Notes: a model not told the origin generated them from the letters alone. Shown: positions 1 to 12,185, counted from the stretch's first letter. The stretch: 64,000 nucleotides of DNA from Lathyrus oleraceus (GCF_024323335.1 NC_066585.1:537548769-537612768); one strand, 5' to 3'. Program-made: numbers and translations.

Positions 1-3000
1 CTTGTAGCTATTATTGACACCGGTGCTACTCATTCCTTTATATCTTTGGATTGCGCTGTGAAACTTAAGTTAGAGATATCTGAGATGTTTGGAAGTATGG
101 TGATTGATACTCCTGCGAAGGGTTCAGTAACTACTACTTCAGTTTGTCTAAGTTGTCCCTTGAGTATTTTTGGTAGAGACTTTGGGATAGACCTTGTGTG
201 TCTTCCACTAGTACAGGTTGATGTTATTCTGGGTATGAACTGGTTGGTGTTTAACCGAGTCTATATCAACTGTTTTGATAAGACTGTGATATTTCCTGAG
301 ATTGAAGAAGGAAAGAGTTTGTTTCTATCGGCCAGGCAGGTGAATGAAGAAGTAGCAGATGGGGCGGAGTTGTTTATGCTGTTAGCAACCTTGGAGGCTA
401 AAGATAAACTGGTGATTGGCGATCTAGCTGTGGTGTGTGATTTCCCTGATGTGTTTCCGGAAGAGGTGAATGAATTACCACCAGAGCGTGAAGTTGAGTT
501 CTCAATTGATTTGGTACCTGGTACTAGACCGATATCGATGGCTCCTTATCGTATGTCTGCTGTTGAGCTAGCTGAATTGAAGAGTCAGTTGGAAGATTTG
601 TTGGATAAGAAATTTATTCGTCCGAGTGTGTCACCGTGGGGTGCACCAGTGTTGTTGGTTAAGAAGAAAGAAGGTACTATGAGGTTGTGTGTGGACTACA
701 GGCAACTGAATAAAGTGACGATCAAGAATCGGTATCCTTTGCCTAGGATTGATGATTTAATGGATCAATTGGTTGGTGCTAGTGTGTTCAGCAAGATAGA
801 CTTGAGATCTGGGTATCATTAGATACGTGTGAAAACTGAAGATATTCAGAAGACTGCTTTCAGAACAAGGTATGGACATTATGAGTATTCTGTAATGCCT
901 TTTGGTGTGACTAATGCGCCTGGAGTATTTATGGAGTATATGAATAGGATTTTCCATCCGTACCTGGACAAGTTTGTAGTAGTGTTTATTGATGACATTT
1001 TGGTGTACTCGAAATCTGAAGAAGAGCATGCTGAGCATTTGAGAGTGGTTTTAGAAGTCCTCCGAGAAAAGAAGTTATTTGCTAAACTGTCTAAGTGTGA
1101 ATTTTGGTTAGAAGAAGTTAGTTTTCTTGGGCATGTGATTTCAAGAGGTGGTGTTGCCGTTGATCCTTCTAAGATAGAAGCGGTATCTAGGTGGGAAGCT
1201 CCGAAGTCAGTTTCTGAGATAAGGAGTTTTCTTGGACTTGCAGGTTATTATAGGAAGTTCATTGAGGGATTTTCCAAGTTGGCGTTACCGTTGACAATGT
1301 TGACTAGAAAGGGGCAAGCGTTTGTTTGGGATTCAATATGTGAAGAAGGTTTCCAAGAGTTAAAGAGAAGGTTGACTACTGCTCCTATCCTGATATTACC
1401 GAGTTCGTCGGAATTATTTGAGGTTTATTGTGATGCTTCATTGTTGGGTCTAGGTGGTGTGTTGATGCAGAATAAGCAGGTTATAGCTTATGCTTCGAGA
1501 CAACTAAGGGTTCATGAGAGGAACTATCCGACACATGATTTAGAGTTGGCAGCTGTGGTATTTGTTCTGAAGTTGTGGAGGCATTATTTGTATGGATCAA
1601 GATTTGAAGTTTTCAGTGACCATAAAAGTTTGAAGTATTTGTTTGATCAGAAAGAGCTGAATATGAGACAGAGGAGATGGTTAGAGTTTCTGAAGGATTA
1701 TGATTTTGGTTTGAATTATCATCCGGGTAAAGCAAATGTAGTGGCTGATGCGTTGAGTCGGAAATCCTTACATATGTCTATGTTAATGGTTAAAGAGTTG
1801 GATTTAATTGAGCAGTTTAGAGATTTGAGTTTGGTGTGTGAGAGTACCCACAATAGTGTTAAATTGGGAATGTTGAAGTTGACGAGTAATATTCTGGATG
1901 AGATCAGAGAGGGTCAGAAATCCGATATGCTTTTGGTTGATAAGTTGACTTTAGTGAATCAAGGTCAAGGTGGTGAATTCAGAGTTGATGAGAACGGTGT
2001 TTTGAAAATTGGTAGTCGGGTGTGTATTCCGGATGTTACTGAGCTTAAGAAGAGTATTCTTGAAGAGGGACATCGTAGTGGCCTGAGTATTCATCCTGGA
2101 GCTACGAAGATGTACCATGATTTGAAGAAGTTATTTTGGTGGCCGGGAATGAAGAGAGAAATTGCGAGTTTTGTTTATTCCTGTTTGACTTGTCAGAAGT
2201 CAAAGATTGAGCATCAGAAGCCGTCTGGGCTAATGCAACCGTTGGCTATTCCAGAGTGGAAGTGGGATAGTATCAGTATGGATTTTGTTTCTGGTTTGCC
2301 GAGGACAAGTAAGAATTTTGAGGCTATCTGGGTGATTGTTGATAGATTGACGAAGTCGGCTCATTTCATTCCGATCAGAATGGATTATCCGTTAGAGAGA
2401 TTAGCTGAGTTGTATATTGAGAAGATTGTAAGTTTGCATGGTATTCCGTCGAGTATTGTTTCGGACAGAGATCCTAGATTTACATCGAAGTTCTGGGAAG
2501 GTTTGCAGAGGGCTTTGGGAACTAAGCTGAGATTGAGTTCTGCATATCATCCGCAGACTGATGGTCAGACTGAGAGGACGATTCAGTCATTAGAGGATCT
2601 TTTGAGAGCTTGTGTTTTGGAAAAGGGAGGTGATTGGGATTGTTATTTGCCTTTGATTGAGTTTACCTACAACAATAGTTTTCATTCGAGCATTGGTATG
2701 GCACCGTTTGAAGCTTTGTATGGTAGGAGATGTCGGACACCGTTATGTTGGTATGAGTCCGGTGAGAGTGCTGTGGTTGGACCGGAGATTGTTCAACAGA
2801 CTACAGAAAAGATTAAGATGATTCAGGAGAAGATGAGAATTGCTCAGAGTCGTCAGAAGAGTTATCATGACAAGAGGAGGAAGTCACTTGAGTTCCAAGA
2901 GGGAGATCATGTATTTCTTCGTGTCACTCCGATAACTGGTGTTGGTCGAGCTTTGAAGTCGAAGAAGTTGACACCTCGATTTATTGGTCCTTATCAGATT

Positions 3001-3317
3001 TTGGAGAGGATAGGAGAGGTAGCCTATCGTATCGCTTTACCGCCGTCGCTTGCGAATTTGCATGATGTTTTTCATGTGTCTCAGTTGAGGAGGTACATTC
3101 ATGATCCGTCGCATGTAGTCCAAGTAGATGATGTACAGGTGAGAGATAACCTGACTGTTGAAACATCACCTATGAGGATCGAGGATCGAGAGTTGAAGCA
3201 GTTGGGGGTAAAGAGATTGCCTTAGTGAAGGTAGCTTGGGGAGGACCAGCAGGTGGCAATGTGACTTGGGAACTGGAGAGCCAGATGAAGGAGGCTTATC
3301 CGGAGTTGTTCGATTGA
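1..3317 (+). pseudogene. gag-pol polyprotein of Tekay-like element (protease to chromodomain), broken
   Basis: Reading frame 1 holds the aspartic protease motif DTGATHSF at the window start, then RT with [10 protein letters not shown] near 985-1014, RNase H with DHKSLKYLF near 1620, a zinc-binding integrase N-terminus (HPGA...CLTCQKSK) near 2090-2205, the catalytic core with SDRDPRF near 2461 and the downstream Glu in QTDGQTER near 2555, and a C-terminal GPY-type segment near 2980. A TAG stop at 820-822 interrupts RT without changing frame. Near 3205 a small indel in a G run shifts the frame to a stop at 3223-3225; the other frame carries chromodomain-like residues VTWELES and runs to TGA at 3315-3317. 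As seen here the product is not a single functional polyprotein. Similarity to chromovirus pol is clear; lineage assignment is from family knowledge. Confidence 0.88.
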
Positions 3318-3347
3318 GGTATGTTTTCGAGGACGAAAACTCTTTTA

Positions 3348-3358
3348 GTGGGGGAGAG
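3348..3358 (+). other. polypurine tract of the Tekay-like element
   Basis: The purine run GTGGGGGAGAG ends two bases before the LTR start. This is the position expected for the primer of plus-strand DNA synthesis. It follows the chromodomain stop by about 30 bases. Confidence 0.8.
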
Positions 3359-3359
3359 T

Positions 3360-5456
3360 TGTAACACCCCAATTAAACTAAGCTAATTATTTAATTTAAA
3401 TTAATATTTTATTTATTAATTTAATTGAATAATTGGAAGTTTGGATTATTATTATTTTATTATTATTTTGGAATAATAATTATTGGAATAATATATAAGT
3501 TGGAATTTAGAAAAATCCCATTTTTTGGTAAAAAAGTTAATTTCACGTGAAAAGGGAAAAGAGGCAGAAAGGGCAAAAAGCAAAAGAACGAAGGTTGAAG
3601 GAAGGGAAAGCTTGGAGCTCAGAGACTGCCGGATTTACTCAGGTAAGGGGGGTTTATCATCGGTTAAAGGGTATTATATGATAATATGTACTGGGTAGTA
3701 ATAACCATTGGTTGTATCTCTGATTTGATTGATGCATGATGAATTTGTGAAATATTGGATGAATGAAATTGGATGATAATTGAAAAGAATTCGTAGGAAT
3801 TAGAAGAGATAATGTTAGGATTGGTGAAGATGAATAGGATATGATTCGTGTAGATGATATGGACGATTATTTTGTGTAATTTGGACTGTGGAAGGTTGGA
3901 TCGGATAGGTTTCGTAACAGAGAAAGCCATAGCAGATCTGAGAGTTCTGGTTTCTGGTCATACGCGTATGGCACTAGGCAATACGCGTATGAGCTGTTTG
4001 GTACGCGTATGGAGGGGCATTACGCGTATGGGAGAAAAAGATGATATTTTGAACGTAAATTGGTCTCTGTTGGTACGCGTAAGGGGAGATTGTTACGCGT
4101 AGCATACGCGTATGGGATAGGTGATACGCGTATGAGTTGGGCGAGGAAATGCGCAATACGCGTATGAGAGTGGGCATTACGCGTATGGGTTTGGCCAGGT
4201 TTGGGTAATACGCGTATGGCAGAGGCAATACGTGTATGGGCAGAATTGTGATTTTCTGTGCTACTGTTGTGCAGTTTTTGGTTGTTTAGGCTGAGTGATG
4301 CGACTTAGCTGAGGCATGATGTGATAGGGATCATTTCCCGTTGTTTTGAGTAGTATAGGTATTAGTAGAGTGAGCTAATACTGTGTTTGATTATGTGGCA
4401 TGATATGATATGCTTTTGTGATAAAATGTGTTAATGATGTGTGTTGATATGCATGATGCTGTGATTGTATCAGTTGTGTATGCATTTGTGAATAGACTAT
4501 CCTATGGCTTAGAGTGTGAGCATGTGTCTATTCTTGATTACTGTTGATGTTGCATTGCTAGGTGATTAGCATGCATATTGCGGCCTTCGGGTGGTAGCTA
4601 ATTCCCATGGTGAGGAATTAGTGAGTAAATCAGCTTGATTTTTGTTGTTAATGTTTGCATGCTAGGTGATTAGCGTGCATGTCATGGCCCATTTGGGGTG
4701 GTAGCTAATTCCCATGGTGAGGAATTAGTGAGTGAGTCACTATGTCTCAAATGAGTGGGACTAGTAAGCTTGGTAGCCGTGCCTGGATTTGGACGGTGAG
4801 GTTGAACTATATGTTCACAAATAGTCGGTACCGCATGCATAGAGTCTCATTGCATAATAAATGTATGGCATATAATATGAATGGATGTATTCCAGTATTA
4901 TATGTGTGTTGTGTGTTGTGTTGTTGATGTTGAGTATGGTTGAGATTATATATATGCTATATGTTATTGTTGAATATGATGTTGAACGGATACTGCCGTT
5001 GCTGAGTGTGTAGTCTGGTTAGGGTGAATTAATGTGTTAATTACTTAGCATTACATGTTGTTCTATAATGCTTGTTATATTGATTGAGGAACTCACCCTT
5101 ACACCTATTTTTCAGGTAACGAGAAATGAGTTGAGTAGAAGCTAATGCTTGGAGTCTAGAGTAGTTCTTATGGGTCATGCTCTGATAGATGTAACATCGG
5201 GAGGGGATGTCTTAATTGATTTGATATTGGTTGTTGATGATTTACATGTATTGTGTTACATGTTTTACATTGAGTTGAATTTTATTCCGCTACGAATTAT
5301 GCAAAGAACCTTATTTTGATTAAATAAATGAGCATGACAGGATATTTTAATGATTTTTGTGAAATGATTGTGTGACACCCTTCGGGGCATAATTACTCTG
5401 ATGAATATATTGTTATTTTAATTATAATAATTTGGGGTATTTAGAAGGGTGTTACA
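3360..5456 (+). repeat. 3' LTR of the Tekay-like element (2097 bp)
   Basis: Bounded by TGTAACACCCC and GGGTGTTACA, directly after a polypurine tract and directly before Ogre LTR sequence. It contains a short-motif array (3961-4238), then two copies of a block around 4557-4630 and 4662-4735 (sharing CTAGGTGATTAGC and GGTAGCTAATTCCCATGG, period about 105 bp), and a stretch GGTACCGCATGCAT near 4828 that recurs in other LTRs of this window. The partner 5' LTR is outside the window, so age cannot be estimated. Confidence 0.88.
3961..4238 (+). repeat. array of 12 TACGCGTATG motifs in the Tekay-like LTR
   Basis: Copies start at about 3961, 3982, 4002, 4021, 4074, 4094, 4105, 4124, 4157, 4178, 4209 and 4229. 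The core ATACGCGTAT is self-complementary. Most neighbouring copies are 19-21 bp apart, and the sequence between copies is not conserved. A few copies carry substitutions, for example CGTG in the last. Confidence 0.9.
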
Positions 5457-6678
5457 ACAGTCGCTAATATTTTGGTTGTTCTGTTCTATGCTTATCTGAT
5501 CTGTTCTATGTTAATCATGCATTATTTTGCCTGACATTCTTACTGCTGTGTTTCTTTTTGCGGTGTAATCCTCGATTGCACCCTGATTTGGTATCCTGAC
5601 CTGTGTGCTGAATGTTGTAAAGGTTCACATATTCCCAGGAACAAGTAGCTTGCTAGGTATTCCACTTTATTTGTGGGATACCCTTGTGGAGATTCATCCT
5701 AAATTACCTAATTGATTTTAATGTGGAGATTCATCCTAATTACCTAATTGATTTTAATGTGGAGATTCATCCTAATTATTTAATCGATTTTAATGTGGAC
5801 CTAATTACTTAAGTGATTACAACTACCTAATTGATCGTAAAATATTGCCTTTGATTTTGTGATCTTGGACCTCTCTTTGTTGCCCTACGATATTACGGTA
5901 TTATGGTCATGTCCCGCGAATGTGGGGATACACTTAGCAAAGACCCTTCGGTTAAATCATCATAGTCCCTCGAATGTTGCCTTTGTCCCTCGATGACCCT
6001 TCGGTATAGCCTACGGTTAAATGATGATCGTCCCTTCGAATGCTAAAGTATCCCTACAACTGTTGCCTTCAATGACCAATCGATGACCCTACGATGACCC
6101 TTTTGCATCCAAAGGATGAAACTACCTACTTTTTAATAGTAAGGACAGTTTTACCCTCATAAGGATAGGAAATGCCCATAAAGACCTTGGGTAGGTATAA
6201 CTCTTAATTGCTTACTCACAACTTAAAATACTTTTCACACCTCACACCTTTCAAAACATCTTTTAGAAAATCACCACTTGGTAGACATTCGTACTAGAAT
6301 CATTGTCGGGTTACATTTTTCTAAACGACTTTCAAAACTAAACGAGATAACCACTTTGTATACATTCATTCAAGAATCATTACAAAGTTAAATTCTCCTT
6401 TTCAAAACATTTTCTAAACATTTCTCAAACACTTTTTCAAACAAGAAAAACATAAGTGATCAAGCAATTAAGAGCCCATGGATAACCATGGATACAAAGG
6501 GTGCTAACACCTTCCCTTTGTATAATGTACCTCCCGAACCCAAAATCTAAATTAAGGTCTTTCCTGTTCTTTTCCGCCTTTCCTTATTGGATAAAAGAAA
6601 AGTCGGTGGCGACTCTTGCTAACCGCGACATTTGCTTTCTAAAGCAAAAAACACAAAAGTCCAGTTCACTATATGACA
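5457..6678 (+). repeat. Ogre 5' LTR, last 1222 bp
   Basis: Matches 18212-19433 of the 3' LTR without any length difference. By eye I find four substitutions: one near 5521, one near 6134 and two at about 6670-6671. It ends TATGACA immediately before the tRNA primer site. It begins exactly where the Tekay-like LTR ends. Confidence 0.93.
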
Positions 6679-6682
6679 GAAC

Positions 6683-6700
6683 TGGCGACTCTGCTGGGGA
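6683..6700 (+). other. primer binding site of the Ogre element
   Basis: TGGCGACTCTGCTGGGGA begins with the TGG that pairs with the CCA end of a tRNA and lies four bases after the LTR end. Published Ogre elements use tRNA-Arg; I assign the same by family knowledge. Confidence 0.85.
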
Positions 6701-7370
6701 CTACAAAGAGAGGTCACCTTAAAAAACCATTTATGTTGTCAAATTGTTCCTTCTTTTAAGGGTATTTTCGAGCGAAAGATCCTACACCCGGATCTAGTGT
6801 ACCTTAGGTAAGTAGCAATAGATCATCGCGACTATCCGGCGTATACTGGAATGGTCAAAATGATGGCTACGGTTAATGTGACACTTTGGATGTCCTGATG
6901 TTCCTCATGTTTACTTGAGAAAAAATTTGGCATTCGCGTGGTGTCATCAAAACATTAACCAGACCTTTAGAACCCTAATTGACTCATTCTAGCCATTAGA
7001 AAGTAGTGAGATAACTGACTTCGGTTCCGACTGGGGTTGGTTGATACTCGATACTACACTCTTTGAGATTGGACTTTAGGGAAGCTTCGGTCAACCACTT
7101 GGTGTTGCACTGAAGTGGACTTAAAGAAAGGTCAATGATTTGAGATCCTTCTAGAACCCGGTTACTATTCTAGGACAGGTTGAACCAACCAAACTTCAGT
7201 GGGGAGGATACTTACCTATGGAACTCATGCAAGCCTTAAAACCTAGGAATGATTGTTGTGTGACTTGCTTGTGCTTATTATTTACATAACATCATAACAT
7301 CATAACATCATGACATTGTACTAACCATTTCAAGGACTTAGGGATTTAGCTTTGCTCTGTTAAACAGGTT

Positions 7371-8699
7371 ATGGCTTCCAGGAAGACCATCCGGATCAAT
7401 CTCGTAACGATCTCTCCTCAACTCAAGGATTTAGTGTCAGAACTTCCCGATCATGCTCAGTTCATCAAGAAACATGGTTCTCTCCTCAATTTGGTTACCA
7501 CCAGTTTCAAGGAAGATATGATGAGAGTTTTATTCCAGTTCTTCGACCCCAAACATCATTGCTTCACCTTCCCGGATTATCAGTTGGTACCCACATTAGA
7601 AGAATTCTCCAGGCTGCTTGGGATACCTATCCTTGATCAAATACCTTTCAGTGGTTTAGAAAAGATTCCAAAGTCTGAAGAAGTTGTCGTGGCTTTACAC
7701 TTGACAAAATCCGACATTGAAACTAATTGGGTAACAAGAAGTGGAGTTAAGGGTTTACTTGCCAAATTTCTGATAAATAAGGCCCGAGAATTCCTAAAAG
7801 TTATGGATGTCCATGCTTTCGAGGATGTCCTAGCATTACTAATCTATGGTTTGGTGTTATTCCCTAATCCAGACCAGTTCATAGACATGAATGCTATTAA
7901 GATATTCCTCACTCATAACCCTGTGCCTACCTTGCTTGGAGACATTTTGCATTCCCTTCACACTCGTACTATGAAAAGGCAAGGGACTCTCATGTGCTGC
8001 GTACCTTTGTTGTCTAGGTGGTTTATTTCGCACCTTCCTCAATCAGTCTTGAAGAATGATCAAAATTTGAAGTGGTCTCAGAGGATAATGTCGCTCTCCC
8101 ATTCAGACATCCGTTGGTGTCCTCATCTCAAAGAAAATGTTATCGTCATTGATCGTTGTGGAGAATTCTCTAACGTGCCACTCCTGGGGATAAGAGGAGG
8201 TATTACTTATAACCCAGCTTTAGCCCTACGTCAGTTTGGGTATGCTCGAAGAGATGGTCTACATGAAGTAATTATTCAAGGCACTGTGTTTGACTATGAC
8301 AACGATTCTCAAAGTCTCCGTCAAAGGTTTGTACGAGCTTGGGGCATGGTGAAAAGAAGTACTTTAGGACAGAAAAACTCCATTCCTATGGAACCTTATC
8401 TCAGATGGGTACGCGCAAGAGCTCGTGAACTTGTCATGCCATATCTTGCAGTCGGGCCATTGATTGTTGAACCAGGAGTTGAAGGAGGTGCTTCTCAGAT
8501 CATTCCTTATCCATATATGCCTACCGATGTTGAGGAATTGAAGAGATCCTGGACCCAGTTGAGAGAGGAAAGGGATACTTTTGAAGCTCAGTTCAATGCA
8601 GAAAAGAAGAAAGTACTAGAGCTCACCAGCCAGCTTAATGAGGAACGAAGACTCAATGCATATCTTCGCCCAAAAAGAAGCCGTCCCTGGGAGACTTGA
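7371..8699 (+). CDS. Ogre ORF1 protein (442 aa)
   Basis: Intact ORF between the leader and gag, on the same strand and separated from gag by 207 bp. ORF1 upstream of gag is typical of Ogre elements in legumes; its role is unknown. The N-terminal two thirds contain hydrophobic-aromatic blocks (FTFPDYQLVPTLEEFSRLLG near residues 64-83, WCPHLKENVIVID near 246) resembling the plant-mobile-domain-like proteins annotated in many legume genomes (DUF7745-like; from memory, not searched). Residues about 383-437 are rich in E, K, R and L with a heptad-like pattern and should form a coiled coil. The ATG at 7371 follows a short A/G-rich leader, and no upstream in-frame start is visible. No break is seen. 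Confidence 0.8.
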   Translation: MASRKTIRINLVTISPQLKDLVSELPDHAQFIKKHGSLLNLVTTSFKEDMMRVLFQFFDPKHHCFTFPDYQLVPTLEEFSRLLGIPILDQIPFSGLEKIPKSEEVVVALHLTKSDIETNWVTRSGVKGLLAKFLINKAREFLKVMDVHAFEDVLALLIYGLVLFPNPDQFIDMNAIKIFLTHNPVPTLLGDILHSLHTRTMKRQGTLMCCVPLLSRWFISHLPQSVLKNDQNLKWSQRIMSLSHSDIRWCPHLKENVIVIDRCGEFSNVPLLGIRGGITYNPALALRQFGYARRDGLHEVIIQGTVFDYDNDSQSLRQRFVRAWGMVKRSTLGQKNSIPMEPYLRWVRARARELVMPYLAVGPLIVEPGVEGGASQIIPYPYMPTDVEELKRSWTQLREERDTFEAQFNAEKKKVLELTSQLNEERRLNAYLRPKRSRPWET

Positions 8700-8906
8700 G
8701 CTTTCATTGTATTTTTATTATTATTTTTTGTAATGAACATTGATTAAAGAAATTATTAATAAAAGTTTCCCTCTTTTGGTGGTTTACGCAAAGCTAAATT
8801 CCAAAAGTCCTTGAAAACATTTCATACATTGCATAGCATAACATAACGTTGCATAACAGGTATTCTAAAGGACCATATTCTCACGGTCTTCCTCTTAAAC
8901 AGAAAA

Positions 8907-11900
8907 ATGGCTCTCGAACAAACTGTCAAAGATCTCCAGGCTCAGAATGCTCAATTCCAGGAGATGATCTTGAGCTTATCCAAGGGACAGGAGGAGCTGA
9001 AGGCTCTGTTGCTCGAGAAGAAGAAGGACAAGAAGGTTGTGAGTTACATTAACCCGGGAATAAGGCTTAAAGGGCAGGCTCCAGGAGTCAAATTTGGAAT
9101 TCTGAAAGATAAAGAAGATGAGACAGAAAATGATTCAGAAGAGGAGAATGCTGATCCCTTCAACCCTGAGGACGACGATGAAGATTATGAAAATGAACAG
9201 TACTCTCTGAAAGAGGATAAGTATAAACTGCTGGAAGAACGCATGCTAGCTATGGAGGGCCAGAAGACGCCCGGTCTGGATTTCGAAAGCTTAGGTCTGG
9301 TCTCTGATGTGGTCATTCCCCGCAAATTCAAGGTCCCTGTTTTCACTAAGTATGATGGTGTGTCTTGTCCTCAGATGCATCTGAGAGCTTACGTGAGAAA
9401 GATTCAGCCACATACCACTGATAGGAAGCTATGGATCCATTTCTTCCAAGAGAGTCTGTCTGGCACACAGTTAGAGTGGTATTATCAGCTCGAGAGCTCT
9501 AACATCCGCACCTGGACTGATTTAGCGACGACATTCTACAAGCATTACCAGTATAATTCTGAACTAGCGCCTACTCGGCTACAGTTGCAGAATATGACTA
9601 TTGGCTCTAAAGAAAGCTTCAAAGAATACGCTAAAAAATGGAGAGATTTGGCTGGCAGAGTCAAACCCCCTATGACTGATCGTGAATTAGTAGACATGTT
9701 CATGGGTACACTGACTGGCCCATTCTACAACCATCTATTGGGAAGTTCTTCATCGGGTTTCACTGAACTTATATTGACAGGTGAACGGGTGGAGAGCGGC
9801 ATTCGAAGTGGAAAGATACAGGCGGCTACCTCTGCAAGCAGCAAAAAGTCCTATCAAGGGAAGAATGAATTAAATGCGGTGTACGGTCAAAGGAGTCATA
9901 ACAAGAAAAATAATGACCATGCCGTTGGAGCAGTTACGATTGCAGCCCCGCCAGCTCAAAACTTCCAGCACAGACAGGACAGGCCGAGAAGGCAGTTTAC
10001 CAAGATCAATATGACTTTAGCACAAGCACTGCAAAGTATGCTAAAGGCAAATTTAATCACCCTCAGAGGTCCTCCTGCAAATGTCAACACTACTTCTCCT
10101 CGTTATAATCCCAATGCCAGGTGTGCATATCACTCCGATAGCCCCGGGCATGATACCAACGATTGTTGGTTGTTGAAGAATAAAATTCAGGATATGATCG
10201 ACGCTGGGGAAATTGAATTTGAGCCTCCAGAGACTCCTAATGTCGTCACTGCACCTATGCCTAATCATGACAAGGCTGTTAATGCTGTCGATGACAATTC
10301 CCACATCACTACTGTAGCAGACTTAACATCTTCTCTCCTGATCATCAAGAAGAACTTATTGCAAGCTGGTTTATTTCCAGGTTGTGCGGAAAACTGCGAT
10401 CTCTGTATACTCCGACCCAATGTTTGCCTGAAATTGAGGAATGGTATTCAACGGCTGATGGACGATCATACAATCCTCTTCGAAAGGATTCCTAAGGTGG
10501 AAAACACTGTTGAAGAAATATCTGCGATTGCAAGGTCCAAAGTTCCAGTGAAGATTACTGCTCCCAGAGTACCTGTGAAGATTACTGCTGAGCCCAAGGT
10601 AGCTCCCCTAATCATTACTGCACCTGGCCCAGTACCATATTCCTCAAGCAAAGCCATTCCGTGGAATTATGGAGGTGATGTTTACATCCATGGCGTAAAG
10701 CAAGTTGGTAATTCTGCTAATCCTAATGACATTGTTGGGACTAGTAAAGTTACTCGAAGCGGAAGGAACTTCTCTCCAGAAATCTCACCTCCCGCCCCTG
10801 AAACTCGAGGAAAGGAACCAGCAGTCAACCCTTCTCAGTCAGAGACATCGGTCGAAGTTACTACTGAAGTTGCTGCCAAACAGGAAATGGAAGAAATGCT
10901 GAAAATCATCCGCAAGAGTGATTTTGATGTGGTAGAACAGTTGGGGCATACCCCGTCTAAGATCTCGATGTTATCCTTGTTGTTATCTTCTGAATCTCAT
11001 GCCCATGCCTTGATAAAATTCTTGAAGACTGCTCATGTACCTCAGGAGACATCCGTCGATCAATTTGAAAATTATGTTGCTCACTTGGCTGTTGACAACG
11101 GCCTAGGCTTTTTCGATGCTGACCTGACACCATCAGGAAAGAATCACAATAAAGCTCTGCATATCTCCATTGAGTGTGAAGGGATCACTTTGTCTCATGT
11201 ATTGATCGATAATGGCTCTTCTTTGAACGTGCTGCCGAAAGCTGTGCTCGATAAACTTGACTGTAAAGGCATTGAACTGAAACCTAGTGATGTTGTGGTA
11301 CGTGCTTACGATGGTGCGAAGAGTGTTGTCCATGGTGAAGTGGTTCTCCCTATCAAGATAGGACCTCAGGTTTTCAACACTATCTTTCACGTAATGAACA
11401 TTCGTCCTGCCTATTCCTGCTTGCTGGGGCGCCCTTGGATTCATGGGGCAAGTGTTGTAGCTTCGTCTCTCCACCAAAAGCTGAGGTATCCAATAGAGGG
11501 TAAGATTGTCACTGTGTGTGGAGAAGAAGAGTATATGGTCAGTAGTGTGCATACCTTCAGATACGTCGAGATGGATGGTGAATTCTTTGAGACTCCCTCT
11601 CAGTCATTTGAAGTGGTTCCTCCGACCAGTCCTGTCCTTAAGCCGACTTCCCGTGTGCCCAAGGTTGTTCGTGCTCCTCCTCCTATGATTTCTCTGAAAG
11701 ATGCTCAAGCCGTGGTTGAAGATGGTGGTCGTACTGGCTGGGGTCAACTGATCGATGTACCGTACAAGTCTGATAAATCTGGCCTGGGATTTAACTCTGA
11801 AAAGACAGTCAAAGACCAGATTAATGTTGTAGAAGATGCTGACAGCGATTGCGACCTGGATAGCTGGATTTACCCAACAATTGGTGACGGACTCAATAAT

Positions 11901-11941
11901 TGGAAGGCTGAAGACACTATCCCGATTTCCTTTAGTCAGGA
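8907..11941 (+). CDS. Ogre gag-protease exon
   Basis: ORF from ATG 8907 to TAA 11943-11945. An N-terminal coiled coil (residues about 1-35) is followed by an acidic stretch, then a retrotransposon gag domain at about 150-310 (WIHFFQESL, ATTFYKHYQYN, FKEYAKKWRDLA). A short zinc-knuckle-like block with Cys/His (CAYHSDSPGHDTNDC) lies near residue 411 and a second Cys-rich block near 495. The protease motif IDNGSSLNVLP is near residue 767, and a Gly-rich segment (GRTGWGQL...SGLGF) is near 945-970. A donor GT at 11942-11943 overlaps the stop, so splicing would remove the stop and continue into the RT exon. Unspliced RNA would give gag-protease alone, a plausible way to set the gag:pol ratio. Confidence 0.88.
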
Positions 11942-12185
11942 GTAATTGTTATTGTCTATTTTAGTGTTGCAATTTTTTTTAATGTTTACAATTGAACTTC
12001 TTAAAGCATTGTGTCTATGCCCGGGGCACAATAGCTAATTTGTTAAGGGTTTGTCATTTCATAAGCATATTCATATTCAATAAATCAATGGACCTTTTTG
12101 CATTCAAATATTGCGCTCTTTATCTTTCCTGTCATCTTTTAAACAAGCTATGCTCTCTTACACACACTCACGTAATAAATTGCAG
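11942..12185 (+). other. Ogre intron between protease and RT (244 nt)
   Basis: Starts GTAATTG and ends with a pyrimidine-containing stretch and TTGCAG. The upstream exon leaves two bases of a codon and the downstream exon supplies one, so the frames match and the TAA at 11943 is removed. Intron presence at this place is an established property of Ogre elements. Splice sites are my reading; no transcript data are available. Confidence 0.75.

Larger units (their letters stand above)
1..5456 (+). mobile_element. Tekay/Del-like Ty3/gypsy chromoviral retrotransposon, 3' part
   Basis: The window opens inside the protease of a gypsy element and continues through RT, RNase H, integrase and chromodomain to a purine tract and a 3' LTR (3360-5456). 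Domain order PR-RT-RH-INT-chromodomain is that of plant chromoviruses, and a chromodomain remnant near 3226-3317 supports the Tekay/Del lineage. The LTR begins TGTAACACCCC and ends GGGTGTTACA, a perfect terminal inverted repeat. The base after 5456 is Ogre LTR sequence, so this element inserted into the Ogre 5' LTR. Its own 5' LTR, gag and left target duplication lie outside the window. Confidence 0.9.

Noticed and set aside
3854..4228. ORFs rich in Tyr-Ala-Tyr or Thr-Arg-Met over the motif array
   Set aside because: Produced by repeated TACGCGTATG in an LTR.
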